A stretch of DNA of 64,000 nt, from contig NC_089493.1 of assembly GCF_036850765.1 (NCBI RefSeq), positions 268,749,034-268,813,033 of the forward strand. Direction: 5' to 3'. The translations under genes were made by a program, and so were the position numbers. Below the pieces are notes generated by a model. That model was not told the origin of the DNA and did no database searches. It was given only the letters and a program-made list of their open reading frames with translations. Positions 56,860-64,000 of the stretch are shown here, piece after piece (the stretch's first letter is position 1; the number at the start of each line of letters is the position of its first letter). The stretch comes from Saccopteryx bilineata (lineage: Eukaryota; Chordata; Mammalia; Chiroptera; Emballonuridae).

Positions 56860-57020
56860 TGAGTGACCTGTGCAGTTGACTTAACCCTCTGGGCACTGTG
56901 TAGTTCATCTGGAAAATGAGGATTATAGTGGATCCACCTCACATATGATGAAATGAGTTATTTAACGTAAGACATTGAGAACAGTGTCCTCAATACACGC
57001 CGGTTCTTATTACTCAGACA
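56860..57020 (+). repeat. MIR
   Basis: 'cctgtgcagttgacttaacc', 'ctctgggcactgtgtagttc', 'atctggaaaatgaggattat', 'gatgaaatgagttatttaac', 'aatacacgccggttcttatt'. Confidence 0.7.
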
Positions 57021-57260
57021 CAGCTCGCTGACCTCATTTGCTAATGGCACAGTCTAACTTGTTTGCTTCTCCCGATTAACAGAACTGTAAGAAAATCAAA
57101 AGGCACCAAGTTCTAGGTCTGTCTCTGTTGCCATCTCTCTAGGTAAGTCACTTAGGGGTGAGTCTGTGGGCTTTGGTTGTCTTACCTGTGTAACAAAGGA
57201 GGTGGCCTAGATCATCATCGCAGAAACCTTGCAGCTTACACTTCCCCCCGTTGCTCGATA
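57021..57260 (+). repeat. MIR-like remnant at about 57115-57260
   Basis: 'atctctctaggtaagtcact', 'tggttgtcttacctgtgtaa', 'aggaggtggcctagatcatc', 'gcagaaaccttgcagcttac' follow the MIR order. Confidence 0.62.
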
Positions 57261-57426
57261 TTACCGTAGCCAGGGATGGGAGGGAAAAGGCCAGAGCGTG
57301 CACACAAATGCTCCACCTGGCTCCTTCGCAGCAGATCCTGTACCTGCTGTGTTCTCCCAGGTGCACAGGAAAAAGGTAGGTCATCAAGAAAGGAAGTGAA
57401 TGTGCCAGAAGAATGTTGCATCTCTG

Positions 57427-57427
<1 letters not shown>

Positions 57428-57454
<27 letters not shown>
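57428..57454. repeat. (CA)n microsatellite
   Basis: Thirteen CA units and a following CACAC after one T. It gives Val-Cys and Thr-His artefact frames. Confidence 0.96.
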
Positions 57455-57461
<7 letters not shown>

Positions 57462-60400
57462 TGTCCACGTGAGCTCCGTACAACTTGCTTTCTTCAATAA
57501 TAAGCTCCATACATGTAGAACCATTCCTGGTTTGTCTACCCTGCTAGCCCAGGGGCCTGGCACCAAGCCTAGCCTAGCACAATGCAGGGGAGGCGGGGAA
57601 GAGAGGCCACCTCCCCTTCATAGCCGTTTGCAAAGCTCCGACAGCCTGCAGGTCCAGCAGCTTCAGGAGAGGACCTGGGCCTCCTTGCTGTCGCTCCCCT
57701 TCAGGCCCGGCCTGCAGGCCCTGCCGCCCATCGTCTCCAGGGGGTTCTGGGTGAGCCTCTCTGCAGCCTGGCTGGACAGAAAGGACACCAGACGGGGATC
57801 TAGGAGACCGTTCTTAGTCTTTGCACCACAATGTGCTCGCTGTGTGTCCTTAGCCTTCTGGCTGTCACCCAATCCCTCTGTCAGATAGGGTGATGTTGTA
57901 TCCCCCCCCCACAGACATTAAAGAAAGACATTAATGTATTAACAGTGTTTATCTCTTAATGACAAAATTCCAAGGGACGTGTCATTTCTCCTTTATACTT
58001 TTTCTGTATTCCTAAAATGTCTAACAATGGAAAACTGTCTTCATAATAATCAGAAACAATGCATGCTATTAAAATGTGAGATAATGCTAGGCCCTATGTT
58101 TGGCATATTTAGAATACTAATATCATTTTGAGCACTTTGTTCCTTTTATTGCTAAACCTAACCACATAGTCACACATCCAGAGAGGGATCTTCTGCTGAT
58201 GGTGTAAAACTGAGCTGTGGCGTGTTGGAAACATTGCCCCCTAACCAGAGCAACGCTAGCTCAGGTGTTGGGCCTCTCAAGTGCTTCCTCTCCTCCTTTA
58301 TAAAGTGAAGGGACTAGATTAATAGTCCCCAGTTCTAAATCTCGATCTCTGCTTCCTTATACAAGCAGCCTGACATACTTGGAAGGCGGCCCCAGGGAAC
58401 TGAGATATATATATTTTTGGAACAAGGGCAGCGATGTCACGGAGCCCGGTTTGTCATTACTGCTGGAGAAACTTCGGTGTCTTGCCAAGCATCAAACCCA
58501 CTGAAAAGTAAAAGCAATAGAGGTCTCTGTAACAAGCTGGTTTTATGAGGGCAACTGGGGACTGGTGTCAGGCCCTTAGGTCCTCATCAGACCGCCTTGG
58601 TCATGGCAGGAACAGAATCTCCTGAAATAAATCGGTAGTTGGCACTTTCCAGGCAAATTTCTGGAGTCGGCAGTTTGAATTATTCCCAAGTCACGGATCA
58701 GTGACATAACCATCAAATGTGTACCTAGCTCTCTCTCTCTCGGCCACCAGGCCCCCCCTTCCTCGCCAAAGAGGGAAGAAAACATTTATGAGGAGGGAGA
58801 AAGCGTCCTTTCTTTCTCTGTCCCTCTCTTTATCTGTCTCTGTCTGTCCCTCCAGTTGGCAGTCACAAAGGGGAAGTTGGCTTGCAGTCAGTCTGATAAT
58901 GAACAGCCAGTTCTTGTTGGCAAGCACCACGTTCTTCGTGGCGACTTCTAAAATCGTGAGCAATAGCACACAGCCTCGGCTCTGCCTTCTTCCCACTGAG
59001 CCCCTCCGGTCAGCCAGGCTCCACAACGGAAGCGACACCAGCCATCGGGATCCTTTCTTAGATAGTAAGGATGAAACATTCTTCAAAAGCAAAGTTCACC
59101 TTGGGTGATGCTGGGCTTCCCCTTTCTTGTCCTACTTCTAGAAGTTAAGGATGATTGCATGATCTATTTATCCTCGATGAAAACGGCAGTCCAGCCATGA
59201 AGAATCCAGGAATATAGCCGAGGCCCAAGAAGCACGGGAAGTTCCTTGTAATCCAAGAATCTTTCAAGGATTCACACGACTGAAGTAGCTGCTCTTTACA
59301 GGGAGGCCTGCTGTTCAGGGAAATCTGGTTGGCTCCCTCCTAGCACTCCCTAAACTAATAGATCATTAATCAAGGCTCGTAACCAAACTTGGATGAGCCT
59401 GAACGGCTAAGAGAAGCTTTCACACATCCTCGTGGAAGGATGAGTGGGCCCTGCCTCTCTCTCCCTCAGGCCCAGAGTGCAGCGCGGAGGCTCACAGGGG
59501 ATCCCCCCCTCCTCTGGCCTTCACTACTCAGCATCGGCATGGACCACCTCCTATTTCATTGCATTGAATCTGTCAGACACTGACGCAGCACTCACCACGT
59601 TCCAGACATCGGGCAGGACCCAGAGGAATCAGCAAAATAAGGTTGTTTATGCCCTGAGCGAGCGTAAAGCCCGTCACACAAAGACACCGACAGCAACGTC
59701 TTCCCCGCCGTCGTTTGCGCAGAGCCAGGGATGGGACTGAGAAGCGCAGCCGCAGAGTCAACAACAGAAGAAAATAAGTGTCATTCAGGGCAACGGGGGG
59801 TTCTATGGAGGCTGAGTACGAGGGACCTTGAAGACTCCCGGGAAAAAGTGACCAGCTCAACCTGGGAAGGTCACTTCCAGTACTGTGACAGCAGCAGGAC
59901 GATGGCAGGAGAGACAGCTGTTAGTGGACAGGCACGGCCATATGCGTTTGTTTGTTTATGTTAGCATCACTTGTTGATAGTTTGCAGATGGAGCGAGAGG
60001 GACAGGAAGGCGTTACGACTAACCCATGAGTTCCCAGTTTTCGCAGCTGATTGGTGGTGGCGCCACTCTCCGCAAAGGAAGGCCCAGGATTAAAGGGCTC
60101 TGTCATATGTGTGCCACTAGCACTGCCCAGCACCCCAGACATGTGCCAACGAACCTCAGTATCCTACTGTGACTGTGGCCCTTGTGGAAGTGTTTGAGGT
60201 CCGGGACGGGTGCCCTGGAGGAGGCACCACGGGAGTTTCAGCGCCCAGCTCTGTGCTCTCGCTGAGCAGACATGCTCCCCCTCAAAGCTCCTATGATGAT
60301 GTCAGCTCTCAGTCGGGCTCCTCCAGCCCCCACTGGAGGCCCAGTAGGGGATCACTTCCTTAGTCAATCCTTAGAAAGGCATGCCACTGACATCAACAAC

Positions 60401-62189
60401 GACAGGAAAACGAGGAGGAGCCAGCAGACCTCACTCCTCCCGCGGAGGTTTCCCATCTCCCTGCACTGCCCCCTACTGGCAGACACAACATGGAACCAGG
60501 TAGCAAAGAAATGTGGTATGGCAGAGTCGCCACCGCAATGTGGCAAAACAGAGCACAGTGCGGATTTGGAGGTGAACAACAAGAAATTATCACCACGCTC
60601 TTCAGGATTTCCACTTACACCCGCTGATACCTTGATACCTAACCTGCAGAGACACAGGTTTTTACAGCTATGAGGTACGAATGGCAGGATGAGCATTGAG
60701 AATGGTGCTCAGCAGACAATGAAGCTGAGATGAGTTAACCAAGACACAGCTCGAGGCTCTTGAGGCTGATACATACCATCAATAATTCAGTGTCTCCCAT
60801 CCAGGGCCTTCTCTCCGCACATCCTCACCCAGACCTCCCTGGCCTTCACCTAAAGCTCCCCAGCAGTGTCAGGTGCTGAGCGGTACTTGTGTAATAAAAA
60901 CAGCCTCTGGAAGAAGGAACCCCACAGAAAGAGCTGGTTAACTCTCTCTGGAATAATCTTACATTCTTGGCATAATATGCTAGAGTAGCTCCTACTTCTC
61001 AATGCTTGGCCTCCTCATAGTCACCCTGGTTTCCCTTCCAGTAACTGCTCTTAATATTATCCTTGATTTTGCACTTAGATGGTGGAATGAATGTCTCTGA
61101 ATGGATGGATAACTGGTCCTGACCCTGTGACCTTTTAACTTTGAACTCTTACTGATATCCATACCGTGTTGAATCTCAAAAGCTTAAGAAAAATTGGGGC
61201 AAATACACAGCTGTGACCACAGCCAAGCAGACATGGAATTGGTATGACTGCTAACTTCAGCCTCAACCTCTAGTCCATACCAACCATATTCACTACTCTC
61301 TGAGAGAACAATCGGACCCATTTTTTTTTTAATACTGTATACTAATGCCTGGAGTTCTCTAAAGAGAATAGTCCCAATCCATCAGTACAAACACAGATAA
61401 ATATTGAGTACACAGAGACCTGTAAACTGGGTGTAGTAATGCCTACTGCACAGACTTCTCTGACGTAAGATGAGTTGAAAGCACAGATGCCTGTGAACAG
61501 GATAATATATAACGTGGGTGGGAGGGCTGTTTGTACTACTCCTGCTTTTCTTCCAAGGCCAATTCCACGTTTAGAGAGATGTCAATAAGGGGGAGATCTT
61601 GGAAGCAAATCTGCTTGGCCTCCTTTTCCATCCTTGTGCTTTCTCAGCAACTTCGTTCCTCTTCTGTAGAACAAACCTCGCCCGGCTCTGGAGGTGGCAG
61701 GTGAACTGTGTATGCGATTCAGAAGCTCCTAGGCTGATTCCAGAATGCCCTGAGAACCAGCCCCATTTTATCCAAGTGAATAATACGGTTTCCCTTCTGT
61801 AAGCAAAACCGTGATATATAGGCAAACTCCACGCTAATTGGATAAACCAGTGGTAAAGCCCCAAAAGAACAATTAACTTGCATGTGAAATACTCCCTGAT
61901 GAAATCTTGGAAAACTTGCATGTAATTAGTACTCTCTTCCAGCTCTCCGAAGTATAAAATACAATACATTAGGGCTTGTAACACTAATATAGCCGAGAAC
62001 ACAGCTAACGTGGGAAGTTTAATTTGCCACTAATATGCAGATGGCGGGCTAGTTGGTGCTTTCACCTGTTCTGGCTAATTGTTTTCAATGTGATTTAGAA
62101 ACTCCACGGCCTGTGAGACACTGCTCACAATGCCTCAAAGCCCCAGTGCTGGCCTGTGCTCCTGAAATCCAGATTTTAAATTCAGAAGC
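57455..62189. other. Single-copy DNA, no gene seen; candidate conserved block at 61750-62110
   Basis: A short MIR-like piece at 57830-57895 ('gtgtgtccttagccttctgg'). C9 at 57902-57910. 61750-62110 carries clustered homeobox-type words ('cacgctaattggataaacca', 'gaacaattaacttgcatgtg', 'gcatgtaattagtactctct') and no repeat signature. Frames of up to 143 codons (61571-62002, minus) have no recognised domain and overlap this block. Confidence 0.45.
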
Positions 62190-62410
62190 GACCTTAGGGG
62201 TCATTTGGTCCAGTCCCTATGCAATGGCTCCTGGGCTTATGGTGTTATAATCAGCTCAGAAGAGTTTACAAATGATAGCTTCCTCAGAGATTCTGACTCA
62301 GCAGGTCATAGCTGGACCTCTGAAGTCTCCATTGAAAATAAATAAACGTACACCTTTCTGAATGCCACCAGGAGATTTGATGGTACACCCATGCTTGGGA
62401 ACCACGGATA
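62190..62410. mobile_element. MER5-like hAT-Charlie MITE
   Basis: 'atgataaataa'-like ends are lost, but 'gagattctgactcagcaggt', 'catagctggacctctgaagt', 'ttctgaatgccaccaggaga' and the right edge 'cccatgcttgggaaccacgg' keep MER5 order. Confidence 0.6.
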
Positions 62411-62965
62411 TCCTGAACCTTCTACTCAGTGCACAAATTCCCATGCTATCTTGAGTGATCAGTGGGCATTCAGTCTCTGCTTGAGCACTCCCAGAAATAA
62501 GACAGCGGCTCAGCCCCAGTCAGCAGTGGCTGCCTCCACCCTGAGGCTGAGAGGGTTTCTGAGTCTGTACCTACATTCAGTGGAAGAAAGTCACATGCTG
62601 ATTAGCTTCCTCTGCCCTGGGCATGGGTAAGGGAGACATGCCAATATGGATTTGTTGTTCCTGGTCAGAGATATCTACTCTGAATCCCATTTAATTGATT
62701 TTAGTTTACGAAGATTGAACACAATGGTCTAGTTGATAAGTAATGAGTATGACAAGGAAAATGACCAGAAGGTCAGACTCTGAAAACTTGGGTTTTGGTT
62801 GTGGTCCACCAAAACAGTCCTACTGCCTTGAGAAATTGGCATACCTCTCTGAGTGCCTTTGCCTGTCTGTCACAGAAGAAAGTAATATTTGCATGGGAGT
62901 GTTTTGAGGCTCTAATGCATTTACAAATGTGAAGAGGCTTTAAAAATGCTAACATATATCTACAC
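62411..62965 (+). repeat. Single-copy DNA then MIR at about 62800-62960
   Basis: 'ccttgagaaattggcatacc', 'tctctgagtgcctttgcctg', 'tctgtcacagaagaaagtaa', 'tgttttgaggctctaatgca', 'gtgaagaggctttaaaaatg' are MIR text in order. 62411-62800 shows nothing recognised. Confidence 0.62.
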
Positions 62966-63524
62966 AAAAGATAAAGCCCCTTATTGTCAGTACACTATCA
63001 AACGTTAGCGGTGTTTTCCCAGGAGTACAGGTACTTGAGCAGGTAGCCAAATATGTACATGTAGTAATACAGCATTCAAAACACCGAGCTTTTCTTCCCA
63101 TAATGATATCAAGACTTCTTTTGTTATCAGAACAGAGGCTTGTTCAAACCCAGAGCCATCAGAGAGCGAGAGTGCCTGGTTTTCAAACAGCTTTGACAAA
63201 CATTCTGTAAACATCCACTGCTCTGCCTTTCCCTCCATCTTCCTTGCCACTCCCCAACCTGACCATTGGTTGCAGTTTAACTGACTCGCCTTTGACTTAC
63301 TCTCATTCAACAAAATGATGTAATTCAAACAGTGACTTAATCCTGTCATTTTGAACTGAATAGTCTTAATTTGTTAAATACTACTTGAGATGGACTGAAA
63401 GATACCAGATTTAAAACTTATTGCATGATTTCTTAGTTTGTCAAAAAATCACCTTAAAGCCAAGAATTAGGTCTTATCAAATGTACTTTTATAGTACACA
63501 GCATTATATTTTGTACCCTGGGTC
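62966..63524. other. Single-copy-like DNA, no gene seen
   Basis: A 114-codon minus-strand frame at 63005-63349 has no recognised domain. Confidence 0.45.
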
Positions 63525-63600
63525 AATTCAAGTCCTGTTTGTTGAACAAATGAATGAATGAGTACATAATGAATGAATGAATGAATGGCACATGAAAGGA
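63525..63600 (+). repeat. L2-type tail with (GAAT)n
   Basis: 'gtttgttgaacaaatgaatg' followed by several 'aatg' units, as at L2 3' ends. Confidence 0.65.
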
Positions 63601-63660
63601 ATGAATAGTTCACATGTGACTTCCAGATGAACCAGGCTCCTTGGGATGCAATGACAACAA

Positions 63661-63662
<2 letters not shown>

Positions 63663-63700
<38 letters not shown>
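63663..63700. repeat. (GT)n microsatellite
   Basis: Nineteen GT units, then 'ttgtgtgttg'. Confidence 0.97.
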
Positions 63701-63703
<3 letters not shown>

Positions 63704-64000
63704 TGTGTTGTAGAGCTTCTAAGCTATTCTTGCTTTAGAATAAAGAGAACTGCTTCTACCCCTCTCCACTAAAATGACCTGATGTGTCAGTCTGTTTAAA
63801 AAAAATTATTTGACCATTCAGTTAGTTGTTTGACCTTCATTTATGCCAGACGCTTCTGGTGGTATCTTTATGGTATCCCTACTCATCAAAGGCAGGAGAG
63901 GCTGGTGGTTAGCAGGAACACCTGCAGGTCCAGGAGACCCAATGTGGACCTCATCTGGGCCCATACCAGCAACTAATAATGTTATCTCTGTGTTTCAGTT
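63701..64000. other. Single-copy-like DNA, no gene seen
   Basis: No gene or repeat recognised up to the window end; the last bases 'ttatctctgtgtttcag' resemble a 3' splice site, but whatever follows is outside the window. Confidence 0.4.

Noticed and set aside
57428..57454. CRISPR-like or other spaced repeat array
   Set aside because: Simple CA dinucleotide repeat; no spaced repeats occur anywhere in the window.

Overview
This window looks like about 64 kb of nuclear DNA from a mammal, almost certainly a bat. The evidence is repeat content: many copies of tRNA-derived SINEs whose heads read 'GCCCTGGCCGGTTGGCTCAG' or 'GCCTGACCAGGCGGTGGC', several flanked by perfect target-site duplications (TSDs), plus truncated L1 3' ends of the kind I associate with bats, all over a background of old mammal-wide repeats (L1M, MIR, L2, MER5/Charlie). 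The placement in bats is from memory of these families. I would not fix the family, although the long two-part SINE suggests to me an emballonurid-like or related lineage. No bacterial or viral gene organisation is present.

I find no protein-coding gene I can support. Every long open frame is a chance frame, a translated SINE (GC-rich SINE bodies give frames of 100-160 codons on both strands), or translated simple repeat. The window is therefore intergenic or deep intronic.

Layout. 1-10 kb is AT-rich and dominated by two degenerate plus-strand L1M copies (about 1.29-3.47 kb and 6.73-9.94 kb), each broken by later SINE/L1 insertions, with a small mariner-type element at 6.25 kb. 10-26 kb is more GC-rich and holds most of the long SINEs (10.4, 14.7, 15.6, 15.8, 17.1, 21.3, 24.9 kb), a 253-base all-purine microsatellite (18.1 kb) and a short target hit twice by L1-driven insertion (24.88-25.51 kb). 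26-45 kb is mostly single-copy sequence with MIRs, a very intact hAT element (34.8 kb), four adjacent MER5-like pieces (36.5-37.1 kb) and several stretches that look like conserved non-coding regulatory DNA. 45-54.4 kb has a SINE, a minus-strand L1 tail, a Tigger-like element (49.8 kb) and a pogo-type element (53.95 kb) that still carries the end of a transposase frame and lies inside an older repeat. 54-64 kb is largely single-copy with MIRs, one MER5 and CA/GT microsatellites.

The interest is the layered insertion history, with several generations of DNA transposons, L1s and SINEs whose TSDs allow relative dating, and a handful of candidate enhancers. I did not find a convincing new multi-gene system.
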